A program made the position numbers and the translations under genes. From Blastococcus sp. CCUG 61487 (lineage in GTDB: Bacteria > Actinomycetota > Actinomycetes > Mycobacteriales > Geodermatophilaceae), in the NCBI RefSeq assembly GCF_005222955.1, contig NZ_LWUA01000101.1:1-41305 (forward strand): a DNA stretch of 41,305 nt, written 5' to 3'. Positions 31,861-38,825 of the stretch are shown here, in pieces. The notes beneath the pieces were generated by a model that saw nothing but the letters and a program-made list of their open reading frames with translations, made no database searches and was not told the origin of the DNA. Within the stretch, counting starts at the first letter, position 1; each line of letters starts with the position of its first letter.

Positions 31861-32959
31861 GCGCGCCCTGCTGCTGCCCGAGCTGCCCGGCGTGCTGACG
31901 GGCGACCAGGTGCGCGCCACCGTCGCCTGGATCGCCGCGCAGCAGGACTCCGACGGCGCCCTCCCCTGGTTCCGCGGCGGCCAGCTCGACCCGTGGGACT
32001 CCGTCGAGGCGGCCATGGGCCTGGACCTGGGCGGCGAGCACGAGCGGGCCGCAGCCGCCTACCGCTGGCTGGCCGGCCGGCAGCGCCCCGACGGCTCGTG
32101 GGCGGCCGAGTACCGCGACGGCGCCGAGGTCTCCGCCGCCGTCGAGAGCAACCACGCCGGCTACCTCGCCGTCGGCCTGTGGCACCGGTGGCTGATCACC
32201 GCCGACGAGCAGCTCGTGACCGAGCTCTGGCCGACGGTGCGCCGGGGGCTGGACCTCGTCGTCGCCATGCAGCTCGACGGCGGCGCCATCGGCTGGGCGC
32301 TGCGCCGCGACCGCACCCCGGACTCGCTGGCCCTGCTCACCGGCAACGCCAGCCTGTTCCAGGCGCTGCGCTGCGGCATCGCGCTGGCCGGGCTGGTGGG
32401 CGAGCCGCAGCCGGACTGGGAGCTGGCGGTCAGCGACCTCGGCACCGCCCTGCGCACCCGGCCCGAGGCGTTCGCCGACAGGTCGCGCTACTCGATGGAC
32501 TGGTACTACCCGATCCTCGGCGGCGCGGTCACCGGTGCTCAGGCCCGCGACCGGCTGGCCGAGGGCTGGGACACCTTCGTCGTCCCCGGCCTGGGCGCCC
32601 GGTGCGTGTCGGACCGGCCGTGGGTGACCGGGGCCGAGACCTGCGAGCTGGCGCTCGCGCTCGTGGTCGCCGGGCAGCGGGACGCCGCGCTCGAGCAGGT
32701 CGCGGCCATGCAGCACCTGCGGGACGACGACGGCTCCTACTGGACCGGCTACGTGTTCGCCGACGACGCGCGCTGGCCGATCGAGCAGACCACCTGGACC
32801 GCCGCCGCCGTGCTGCTGGCCGCCGACGCCCTCTCGGGCGCGTCCCCGGCGTCGGGCCTGTTCGCCGATCCGTCCGCGCTGCCGCCGGCCGGCACGACCG
32901 ACGACGACGCCCGGACGGCCGATTGGGTACCGGGAGGTGCGGGCACGGTCACCCCGTGA
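31847..32959 (+). CDS. alpha/alpha-toroid protein, prenyltransferase/squalene-cyclase-like
   Basis: A 370-residue all-helical protein of the alpha-alpha toroid type, usually annotated as prenyltransferase or squalene oxidase-like. QW-like motifs are seen in ATVAWIAAQQDSDGALPW, YRWLAGRQRPDGSW and MQHLRDDDGSYW. The DXDD acid motif of squalene-hopene cyclases is absent, so cyclisation is unlikely. A role in binding or trimming a glycan or lipid is possible; some glycoside hydrolases share the fold. The TTG at 31847 is chosen because GGAG stands 7 bases upstream, giving a 14-base overlap with the methyltransferase gene; a GTG at 31814 is an alternative. The middle position in the operon suggests it handles a pathway intermediate. 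Confidence 0.75.
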   Translation: MPPAERALLLPELPGVLTGDQVRATVAWIAAQQDSDGALPWFRGGQLDPWDSVEAAMGLDLGGEHERAAAAYRWLAGRQRPDGSWAAEYRDGAEVSAAVESNHAGYLAVGLWHRWLITADEQLVTELWPTVRRGLDLVVAMQLDGGAIGWALRRDRTPDSLALLTGNASLFQALRCGIALAGLVGEPQPDWELAVSDLGTALRTRPEAFADRSRYSMDWYYPILGGAVTGAQARDRLAEGWDTFVVPGLGARCVSDRPWVTGAETCELALALVVAGQRDAALEQVAAMQHLRDDDGSYWTGYVFADDARWPIEQTTWTAAAVLLAADALSGASPASGLFADPSALPPAGTTDDDARTADWVPGGAGTVTP

Positions 32960-33819
32960 CCCAGTCGCTCCCCGCTGCACCCGGCGACGTCACCGTCGTC
33001 GTCGCCAGCCGGAACCGTCGCGCCGACCTGCTGACCTCCCTCCCCCGGCACGAGGCGCCGGTGGTCCTCGTGGACAACGGCTCCACCGACGGCACCGTCG
33101 ACGCGGTGCGCGCCGCCCACCCCGAGGTCACCGTGCTCCCGCTCGAGCGCAACGTCGGCGCCGCCGCCCGGACGCTGGGTGCCGCACGCGCCGGGACCCC
33201 GTTCGTCGCGTTCGCCGACGACGACTCCTGGTGGGCACCCGGCGACCTGGCCCGCGCGGTGGAGATCATGCGCGCGCACCCGCGGCTCGCCGTGCTCAAC
33301 GCCCGCATCCTGGTCGGGCCCGAGGCGCGGCTGGATCCGGTGTGCGCGGAGATGGCCCGGAGCCCGCTGCCCGCCGACGACCTGCCGGGGCCCGCGCTGC
33401 TGGGCTTCGTGGCCTGCGCCGCCCTGGTGCGCCGGGAGGCGTTCGAGGAGGTCGGCGGCTTCGACGCGATCGTCCGCTTCCCCGGCGAGGAGGAGCGGCT
33501 GGCCCTGGACCTGGCGACGGCGGGGTGGCGCATGGCCTACGTGGACGAGGTGACCATCCACCACCACCCCTCGCCACGGCGCGACGACCCCGGTCGCCGG
33601 CAGGCGGGGATCTGGCGCAGCCGGCTGCTCACCGCGGCGATGCGGCTCCCCGCTGCCGACCTCGCCGCCGTCCTCGCCGGAGCCGTGCGGTCCGGACGCG
33701 CGGGGCGCACCGGGTTGCTCCGGGCGCTGCCGGACGTGCCGGCCGCGTTGCGCCACCGGCGGCCGATCCCGCCGCGGGTGCGTGCCGACCTGCGGTTGCT
33801 CGCGGGCGAGGCCGCCTGA
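32956..33819 (+). CDS. GT-A glycosyltransferase, family 2 (first of two)
   Basis: A 287-residue family 2 glycosyltransferase. The N-terminus has DVTVVVASRNRR and VVLVDNGSTDGTVDAV for nucleotide binding. The metal-binding acids are in FADDDSWW. The acceptor-side acid lies in FPGEEERLALDLATAGW. A basic C-terminal tail of about 70 residues has no membrane helix. The GTG at 32956 overlaps the previous stop by four bases (GTGA). The downstream gene is a clear paralogue, so the two may add successive sugars. Confidence 0.9.
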   Translation: MTQSLPAAPGDVTVVVASRNRRADLLTSLPRHEAPVVLVDNGSTDGTVDAVRAAHPEVTVLPLERNVGAAARTLGAARAGTPFVAFADDDSWWAPGDLARAVEIMRAHPRLAVLNARILVGPEARLDPVCAEMARSPLPADDLPGPALLGFVACAALVRREAFEEVGGFDAIVRFPGEEERLALDLATAGWRMAYVDEVTIHHHPSPRRDDPGRRQAGIWRSRLLTAAMRLPAADLAAVLAGAVRSGRAGRTGLLRALPDVPAALRHRRPIPPRVRADLRLLAGEAA

Positions 33820-34715
33820 TGCGGGACCCGCGGGTCGCCGTCGTCGTCATCACCCACCAGCGGCGGGACGAACTGCTGCGGGCGCTGGACCGGCTGCTGG
33901 CGCTGCCGGAGCAGCCGCACGTCGTCGTCGTCGACAACGGCTCCACCGACGGCACGGCCGAGGCGGTCCGGTCGCGGTTCCCCTCGGTGGAGCTGATCGC
34001 CAGCCGCCGCAACCTCGGCGCGGTCGGGCGGAACCTCGGCGTGGCCCGGCTGGACACCCCCTACGTCGCGTTCTGCGACGACGACACCTGGTGGGAGCCC
34101 GGCTCGCTGCGCACCGCGGCGGACACCCTCGACGCCCACCCGCGGCTCGCCGTCGTCACCGCGCGGATCCTGGTCGAGCCCGGCGGCACCGAGGACCCGA
34201 TCGTGCCCGAGCTGCGCGACTCCCCCGTGCGCGGCGCGGACTGGCTGCCCGGCCCGGCGCTGGGCTCGTTCCTGGCCGGGGCCTCCGTGCTGCGGCGGGC
34301 GGCCTTCGACGACGTCGGCGGCTTCTCCGAGCGGCTCTGGCTCGGCGGCGAGGAGGAGCTGATGGCCGGTGACCTCGCCGCCCGCGGCTGGGAGCTGTGC
34401 TACCTGCCGGCGCTCACCGTGCACCACGAGGCCAGCCGGGCGCGGGATCCGCACCGGCGCCGCCGCGACGGCATCCGCAACACCCTCTGGACGACGTGGC
34501 TGCGCCGTCCCGCCCGCCCGGCGCTACGCCGCACCGCGCACCTGCTGCGCACGGTGCCGCGCGACCGGGTCACCGCGCTCGGCCTGCTGGACGCCGTGCG
34601 GGGGCTGCCGTGGGTGCTGCGCGAACGGCGCGTCCTCCCGCCGCACGCCGAGGCCCGGTTCGCCGCGCTGGACGAGGCCCAGCGCCGCTCCACCGCCCGC
34701 CGCTACGTCTCGTGA
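33819..34715 (+). CDS. GT-A glycosyltransferase, family 2 (second of two)
   Basis: A 298-residue family 2 glycosyltransferase paralogous to the upstream one. Shared blocks are VVVDNGSTDGT, RRNLGAVGRNLG, YVAFCDDDTWWEPGSL, HPRLAVVTARILV and GGEEELMAGDLAARGWEL. The nucleotide-binding and DDD metal sites are intact. The ATG at 33819 shares one base with the previous stop (TGATG). It is the last gene of the operon and converges on the DksA-like gene, with 12 bases between stops and no hairpin. Confidence 0.9.
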   Translation: MRDPRVAVVVITHQRRDELLRALDRLLALPEQPHVVVVDNGSTDGTAEAVRSRFPSVELIASRRNLGAVGRNLGVARLDTPYVAFCDDDTWWEPGSLRTAADTLDAHPRLAVVTARILVEPGGTEDPIVPELRDSPVRGADWLPGPALGSFLAGASVLRRAAFDDVGGFSERLWLGGEEELMAGDLAARGWELCYLPALTVHHEASRARDPHRRRRDGIRNTLWTTWLRRPARPALRRTAHLLRTVPRDRVTALGLLDAVRGLPWVLRERRVLPPHAEARFAALDEAQRRSTARRYVS

Positions 34716-34727
34716 GCCCGGGGCGGC

Positions 34728-35057
34728 TCAGCGGGCGCAGTCGATGCAGGTGCGGGCGGTCGGCCGGGCGGCCAACCGCTCCTCGCCGATCGGCCGCCCG
34801 CAGTTCTCGCACCGCCCGTAGGTGCCGGCCTCCACGGCCGTGACGGCGGCGTCGACGTCGGCCAGCCGGCGACGCGCCTGGTCGAGCAGCGCGGCGACCT
34901 GCTGCCGCTCGAACGCGATCGTCGCGCCCTCGGGATCGTGCTCGTCGTCGGCGTTGGACGCCTGCGACGCGGCGACGATCTCGTCGAACTGGCGGGTCAG
35001 CGCCTCGATCTGCGCCAGCGCGGCGGCGCGCTCGTCGGCGAGCGGGTCGCCGGTCAC
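34728..35057 (-). CDS. TraR/DksA C4-type zinc finger protein
   Basis: A 109-residue protein with an N-terminal coiled-coil-like helical hairpin (about residues 5-75) and a C4 zinc finger formed by Cys83, Cys86, Cys104 and Cys107 in the pattern C-x2-C-x17-C-x2-C. Such proteins bind in the secondary channel of RNA polymerase and tune transcription. The hairpin tip has acidic residues (DDEHDPE) but not the exact DksA pair, so activity is uncertain. The GTG at 35057 overlaps the methyltransferase stop by four bases (GTGA). Confidence 0.88.
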   Translation of the reverse strand: MTGDPLADERAAALAQIEALTRQFDEIVAASQASNADDEHDPEGATIAFERQQVAALLDQARRRLADVDAAVTAVEAGTYGRCENCGRPIGEERLAARPTARTCIDCAR

Positions 35058-35734
35058 GAGTCGCGGCGCAGCAGCCGCATCGAGCCGACCGCGGAGAGCT
35101 CGGTGAAGTCGCCGGTCTCCAGCACCCGCCGGTAGACGCCGTAGGGCGCCTGGCCGCCGTCGGCCGGGTCCGGGAAGACGTCGTGGATCGCCAGGGTGCC
35201 GCCGACGGCGAGCTTGGCGACCCACGCGTCCTGGTCGCGGCGCGCCGACTCCTCGGTGTGCGAACCGTCGAGGAACAGCAGCGCCAACGGCGTGCTCCAC
35301 AGCGGAGCGAGGATCTCCGACCTGGTGACGACGGCGATGACGACGTCCTCGGCACCGGCCTCGGCGATGGTGCGGCGGAAGCGCGGCAGCGTGTCGACGA
35401 GGCCGACGGCGGGGTCGACCAGCGACGGGTCGTGGTACTCCCAGCCGGGCTGGTGCTCCTCCGAGCCGCGGTGGTGATCGACCGTCACCACCTGCCGGCC
35501 GGTCTCCCGGGCGGCGGCGGCCAGGTAGAGCGCCGAGCGCCCCATCCAGCTGCCCACCTCGAGCAGCGGCCCGGGCACGGCGACCGATCGGGCGGCGTCG
35601 TAGAGGGCCATGCCCTCGTCGTCGGGCATGAAGCCGGGGGCGGCCTGGGCGGCGGCGAGGAGCGGAAGGACCCCGTCCACCTCCCCCCTCGCAAGCTCGG
35701 GGCGAGCCTCGGGACGGGGCCGGTCGATGGTCAT
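35054..35734 (-). CDS. class I SAM-dependent methyltransferase, CmcI/family 24 type
   Basis: A 226-residue methyltransferase. GPLLEVGSWMGRSALYLAAAARE is motif I, VVTVDHHRGSEEHQPG is the end of strand 2 with a His pair, and ALLFLDGSHTEESARRDQDAWVAKLAVGGTLAIHDVFPD has the DGSH and HDVF blocks of the family. Some relatives methylate sugars or antibiotics. The ATG at 35734 overlaps the YibE/F stop by four bases (ATGA). Its location opposite the glycan operon raises the possibility of a related role, but it is on the other strand. Confidence 0.88.
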   Translation of the reverse strand: MTIDRPRPEARPELARGEVDGVLPLLAAAQAAPGFMPDDEGMALYDAARSVAVPGPLLEVGSWMGRSALYLAAAARETGRQVVTVDHHRGSEEHQPGWEYHDPSLVDPAVGLVDTLPRFRRTIAEAGAEDVVIAVVTRSEILAPLWSTPLALLFLDGSHTEESARRDQDAWVAKLAVGGTLAIHDVFPDPADGGQAPYGVYRRVLETGDFTELSAVGSMRLLRRDS

Positions 35735-36999
35735 CGGGCGAATCTAGCCTGCAGCGCGGACAGCCTCCGCTCCGTGGCCTCGCCGGCGGAGGTGGCGGCG
35801 GCCTTGGCGAAGAAGGCGCCGACCGCCGTCGTCACCGGGACCGCCAGGACCAGGGCGATCGCCCCGACCAGCGTGCGGATGACCTCCTCGGCGAGGGCGG
35901 AGGAGGTGACCAGGGTCCACATCGGCTGGTCGTAGAGCTCGAAGAGCAGCAGCAGCGGCAGCGCGGCCCCCGCGTAGGCGAAGACGATCGTGTACACGGT
36001 CGACGCGATGTGGTCGCGGCCCACCGTCATCCCCCGGTCGTACAGCTCCCGCCAGGTCATCGACTGGTCCACCTCGTGCAGCTGCCACACCGCCGAGGCC
36101 TGGGTGATCGTGACGTCGTTGAGGACGCCGAGCCCGGCGACGACGATCCCGGCGAGGACCAGGCCGGAGAAGTTCAGCGTGGGGTCGAAGTTGTTGAGGG
36201 TCGTCGTCTCCTCGCTGGTCAGCCCGGTGAGCCGGGCGGAGGAGACCGCCAGCGACCCCAGCACGGCGACCAGCGCCAGCCCGAACAGCGTGCCGACCAG
36301 CGCCGTCGTCGTCCGGGCGGAGAAGCCGTGCGCCAGGTAGAGGACGACGAACATGATCGCCGCGGAGCCGACCAGGCTGACCAGCCACGGCGAGGACTCC
36401 GACAGCAGCCCGGGGATCATGAAGTTCAGCAGGACGAAGAAGGCGAACGCCAGGCCGACGAGCGAGGCGAGGCCGCGCCAGCGGGCGACCAGCCCCACCA
36501 CGAGGGCGAACGCGATCGCGAGGGTGATGATCGGGGCGTCCCGTTCGTAGTCGAAGAACTGGTAGCCCGCACCGCCCTCCGCGCCGGCGTCCCGGGTGAG
36601 CACCAGGGTGTCGCCCTCGTCCACGCCACCGGCAACCACGTCGGGGGGCAGGTCGACCTGCACGTAGTCGCCGGCTCCCTCGCCGTCCAGCACCTCGACG
36701 ACCGCTGTCCCGCACGTCGCCGGCCGCCCGGGGTCACCGCACTCGAACTCCTCCAGCGACACCACCCGCGCATCGGGGTAGGTGGTGCCCGGCGGCAGGT
36801 AGGTGGCCGCCACCTCCTGCGCGCGGGTCGGCTCGCCGCTGGGCCACAGGACGAACAGGCCGATGATCGTCGCCAGCCCGACGGGCACCAGGACGAGCAG
36901 CATGAGCCAGACCGCCCGTCGGCGCAGGCGGAGGGTCTCCGGGCTCGGCGGTGGCGCGTCGGGATCGGGCCCGTGGGTGTGCGTATGACCGGTGGACAC
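35731..36999 (-). CDS. YibE/F family membrane protein
   Basis: A 422-residue YibE/F-like protein. A His-rich N-terminus (MSTGHTHTHG) precedes one membrane helix (about 30-52), an extracytoplasmic domain (about 55-140) with two Cys (ECGDPGRPATCG), and about seven membrane helices. The family block GVLNDVTITQASAVWQLHEVDQSMTWRELYDRGMTVGRDHIASTVYTIVFAYAG is seen in the C-terminal half. Function is unknown. The GTG at 36999 follows TAGCCT by 6 bases with no Shine-Dalgarno. First gene of the three-gene unit with a methyltransferase and a DksA-like protein. Confidence 0.88.
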   Translation of the reverse strand: MSTGHTHTHGPDPDAPPPSPETLRLRRRAVWLMLLVLVPVGLATIIGLFVLWPSGEPTRAQEVAATYLPPGTTYPDARVVSLEEFECGDPGRPATCGTAVVEVLDGEGAGDYVQVDLPPDVVAGGVDEGDTLVLTRDAGAEGGAGYQFFDYERDAPIITLAIAFALVVGLVARWRGLASLVGLAFAFFVLLNFMIPGLLSESSPWLVSLVGSAAIMFVVLYLAHGFSARTTTALVGTLFGLALVAVLGSLAVSSARLTGLTSEETTTLNNFDPTLNFSGLVLAGIVVAGLGVLNDVTITQASAVWQLHEVDQSMTWRELYDRGMTVGRDHIASTVYTIVFAYAGAALPLLLLFELYDQPMWTLVTSSALAEEVIRTLVGAIALVLAVPVTTAVGAFFAKAAATSAGEATERRLSALQARFAR

Positions 37000-37005
37000 C
37001 GGGTC

Positions 37006-37011
37006 AGGCTA
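37006..37011 (-). promoter_or_regulatory. -10 (TAGCCT) of the YibE/F unit, leaderless
   Basis: On the minus strand TAGCCT, a TANNNT hexamer, ends 6 bases before the GTG at 36999. No Shine-Dalgarno lies between. It would start the mRNA at or near the start codon. Confidence 0.5.
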
Positions 37012-37104
37012 GGAGCCGCACCGCCGGCAACCGGCCCCCGACACCGGCTCCCCTCGGGAGTGCTCGCCGGACCGCCTCGTACCGCGCCTCACGACGGCAG
37101 GGAA

Positions 37105-37181
37105 TATCTAGCACACAAGGACGTTGTATCTAGCGCATGCCCGAGGTAATCTCTAGCCGCCACTAGAGGTTCCACCTCGGG
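37105..37181 (+). promoter_or_regulatory. hsp20 promoter with phased TCTAGC repeats and nested inverted repeats
   Basis: A sigma-A-type promoter TTGTAT (37124-37129)-N17-TAATCT (37147-37152) precedes hsp20. TATCTAGC occurs at 37105-37112 and 37127-37134, and TCTAGC again at 37152-37157, so the copies are 22 and 23 bases apart. The last is the left arm of CTCTAG-N6-CTAGAG (37151-37168), itself inside a longer inverted repeat CCCGAGGT/ACCTCGGG (37140-37147 and 37174-37181). The elements overlap both promoter hexamers, as expected for a repressor. It is unlike CIRCE and differs from the HspR HAIR consensus. Binding by the MerR-type protein encoded downstream is inferred. Confidence 0.65.
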
Positions 37182-37223
37182 CAGCGAACAGACGACAACT
37201 ACACACGAGGAGGTTCCGCCATC

Positions 37224-37721
37224 ATGCTGACCGCATACGATCCGTTCGCCGCCACCTCCGCCGCCTTCCGCGCGCTGGACCAGTTGACCGGCCGGGCCGG
37301 CGCCGGCACCGCCCGCGCCCTGTCGGGCATGCCCATGGACGCCTACCGGGTCGGCGACAACTTCGTCGCCCACCTCGACCTCCCGGGCATCGACCCCGGT
37401 TCGATCGACCTCTCGATCGAAGGCAACACGCTCACGGTCCGCGCCGAGCGCAGCGTTCCCCAGCTCGAGAACGCCGAGTGGCTGATCGCCGAGCGCCCGT
37501 TCGGGAGCTACACCCGACAGCTGGTGCTGGGCCGCAGTCTCGACACCGATCGGCTGGAGGCCAGCTACCACGACGGCGTGCTCACCGTGAGCATCCCGGT
37601 GGCCGAGAAGGCGAAGGCCCGCAAGATCACCGTGAACAGGGCGGACGCACCCGCCGCGGTCGAGGCCCGCACCATCGAGGGCGAGTCCTCGTCCGAGGAG
37701 CAGAAGTCCGTCACCAGCTGA
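37224..37721 (+). CDS. Hsp20/alpha-crystallin family small heat shock protein
   Basis: A 165-residue ATP-independent chaperone that holds unfolding proteins in the cytoplasm. The alpha-crystallin domain spans about 38-135: DAYRVGDNFVAHLDLPGIDPGSIDL, NTLTVRAER, the loop with FGSYTRQLVLG and the end HDGVLTVSIPV. The conserved tail IxI-like motif is not clear (ITVNRA). The N-terminal region (MLTAYDPFAATSAAF) is the usual short variable part. The ATG at 37224 has GAGGAGG 9-10 bases upstream. A MerR-type regulator gene follows after a strong hairpin, a common partner of small heat shock genes in actinobacteria. Confidence 0.93.
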   Translation: MLTAYDPFAATSAAFRALDQLTGRAGAGTARALSGMPMDAYRVGDNFVAHLDLPGIDPGSIDLSIEGNTLTVRAERSVPQLENAEWLIAERPFGSYTRQLVLGRSLDTDRLEASYHDGVLTVSIPVAEKAKARKITVNRADAPAAVEARTIEGESSSEEQKSVTS

Positions 37722-37733
37722 TGACGGCGACCG

Positions 37734-37768
37734 GAGGGGCCGGACCCACGCACAGGGTCCGGCCCCTC
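37734..37768 (+). terminator. strong hairpin between hsp20 and the MerR-type gene
   Basis: A perfect 14-bp stem (37734-37747 with 37755-37768) with a 7-base loop begins 12 bases after the hsp20 stop. It could end most hsp20 transcripts and let a fraction read on into the regulator gene 33 bases further. Confidence 0.8.
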
Positions 37769-37800
37769 GGCGTCTCGTACCGACCCGAAGGAGGACGGCG

Positions 37801-38172
37801 ATGGCCGACGACACCGCCCCTGCCGACCCGTTGCGCCGCCTCGACGACCCCGACTTCCCCGCCCTGACCATGAGCCAGGCCGCCGAGCTGCTCGGCGTCC
37901 GTGCCGCCTTCCTGCGCAGCCTCGACTCCTCCGGCGTCCTGCAGCCGCACCGCTCCACCGGTGGCCACCGGCGCTACTCCCGCAGCCAGCTCGGCCTGGC
38001 CGCCCGACTCCGGGGACTGCTCGACGACGGCCACTCGCTGGCCTCCGCCGAGCTCATCGTCGGCCTGCAGGACCAGCTCACCGCTGCGCACGAGCACCTG
38101 GACCGGCTGCGCTCCGACGTGTCACGGCTCCGGCAACGCGCCGCGGGCAAGCCTGGCGCGGATACACCCTAG
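37801..38172 (+). CDS. MerR family transcriptional regulator (HspR-like)
   Basis: A 123-residue MerR-type DNA-binding protein. The HTH is TMSQAAELLGVRAAFLRSLDSSGVLQP and the wing HRSTGGHRRYSRSQL; a helical tail (AAHEHLDRLRSDVSRLRQRA) forms the dimerisation coiled coil. There are no Cys residues for metal binding and no ligand domain. This layout and its place after hsp20 resemble HspR, so it probably represses hsp20. The ATG at 37801 has AAGGAGG 7 bases upstream. The last codon and stop overlap the copper operator for the next operon. Confidence 0.88.
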   Translation: MADDTAPADPLRRLDDPDFPALTMSQAAELLGVRAAFLRSLDSSGVLQPHRSTGGHRRYSRSQLGLAARLRGLLDDGHSLASAELIVGLQDQLTAAHEHLDRLRSDVSRLRQRAAGKPGADTP

Positions 38173-38183
38173 GGGGGTATAGT
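38162..38183 (+). promoter_or_regulatory. CsoR-type operator and -10 of the copper operon
   Basis: ATACACCCTAGGGGGGTAT (38162-38180) is an imperfect palindrome of the ATACCCC/GGGGTAT type bound by CsoR. It overlaps TATAGT (38178-38183), a good -10. A repressor here would block the operon; copper would release it. The operator overlaps the stop of the MerR-type gene (TAG at 38170-38172). No clear -35 is seen. Confidence 0.7.
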
Positions 38184-38228
38184 TCCGCCTCGCGCTGCGA
38201 GGGTCGCGGCCACGGCAGGAGGTCCGGC

Positions 38229-38564
38229 GTGCACACCGTCGAACAGGTCGGCGACCACCAGCAGGCGAGCCTCGAGCACGCGCCGCACGGCTACATCGGC
38301 CGCAAGGACGACTACCTCAAGCGGCTGCGCCGCATCGAGGGCCAGGCCCGCGGGCTGCAGCGCATGGTCGAGGACGAGAAGTACTGCATCGACATCCTCA
38401 CCCAGGTCTCGGCGATGACGAAGGCGCTGCAGGCGGTCTCGCTGGGACTGCTCGAGGAGCACCTGAGCCACTGCGTCGTCCAGGCCGCCCGGACCGGCGG
38501 CCGCGAGGCCGACGAGAAGATCCGCGAGGCCTCCGACGCCATCGCCCGGCTCGTCCGCTCCTGA
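38229..38564 (+). CDS. csoR: copper-sensing transcriptional repressor CsoR
   Basis: A 111-residue all-helical CsoR-family repressor. The three Cu(I) ligands are Cys53, His78 and Cys82, with the same 25- and 4-residue spacing as Mycobacterium CsoR (36, 61, 65). The first helix includes KRLRRIEGQARGLQRMVEDE, the DNA-binding face. A polar N-terminal extension of about 20 residues precedes it. The GTG at 38229 has AGGAGG 6-7 bases upstream. First gene of the copper operon, with a matching operator at 38162-38180. Confidence 0.93.
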   Translation: MHTVEQVGDHQQASLEHAPHGYIGRKDDYLKRLRRIEGQARGLQRMVEDEKYCIDILTQVSAMTKALQAVSLGLLEEHLSHCVVQAARTGGREADEKIREASDAIARLVRS

Positions 38565-38590
38565 CCCCCCACCCCCCGAGAGGAACCCCC

Positions 38591-38797
38591 ATGACCACCG
38601 CCACCTTCACCGTCGTCGGCATGACCTGCGGCCACTGCGTCACCTCCGTCACCGAGGAGGTCTCCACGGTCCCCGGCGTCACCGACGTCGCGGTCGACCT
38701 CGAGTCCGGTGGCCTGACCGTCACCAGCGACGCCCCGGTCGACGAGACCGCCGTCCGCGCCGCCGTGGAGGAGGCCGGTTACTCGGTCGCGGGCTGA
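38591..38797 (+). CDS. copZ: copper chaperone CopZ (heavy-metal-associated domain)
   Basis: A 68-residue HMA-fold protein. MTCGHC (residues 11-16) is the Cu(I)-binding loop with Cys13 and Cys16, and the beta-alpha-beta pattern runs to AAVEEAGYSV. It carries copper to the CopA ATPase and perhaps to CsoR. The ATG at 38591 has GAGAGGAA upstream. It lies 26 bases after csoR and 28 before the HVHP protein gene. Confidence 0.93.
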   Translation: MTTATFTVVGMTCGHCVTSVTEEVSTVPGVTDVAVDLESGGLTVTSDAPVDETAVRAAVEEAGYSVAG

Positions 38798-38825
38798 TCC
38801 AGCCCGCACCGGCGACCGCATCGCC

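Noticed and set aside
31847-32959. Toroid protein as a squalene-hopene cyclase
   Set aside because: It is about half the usual length and lacks the DXDD acid motif.
37105-37181. CIRCE element of HrcA at hsp20
   Set aside because: The TTAGCACTC-N9-GAGTGCTAA pattern is not present; the arms are CTCTAG-based.
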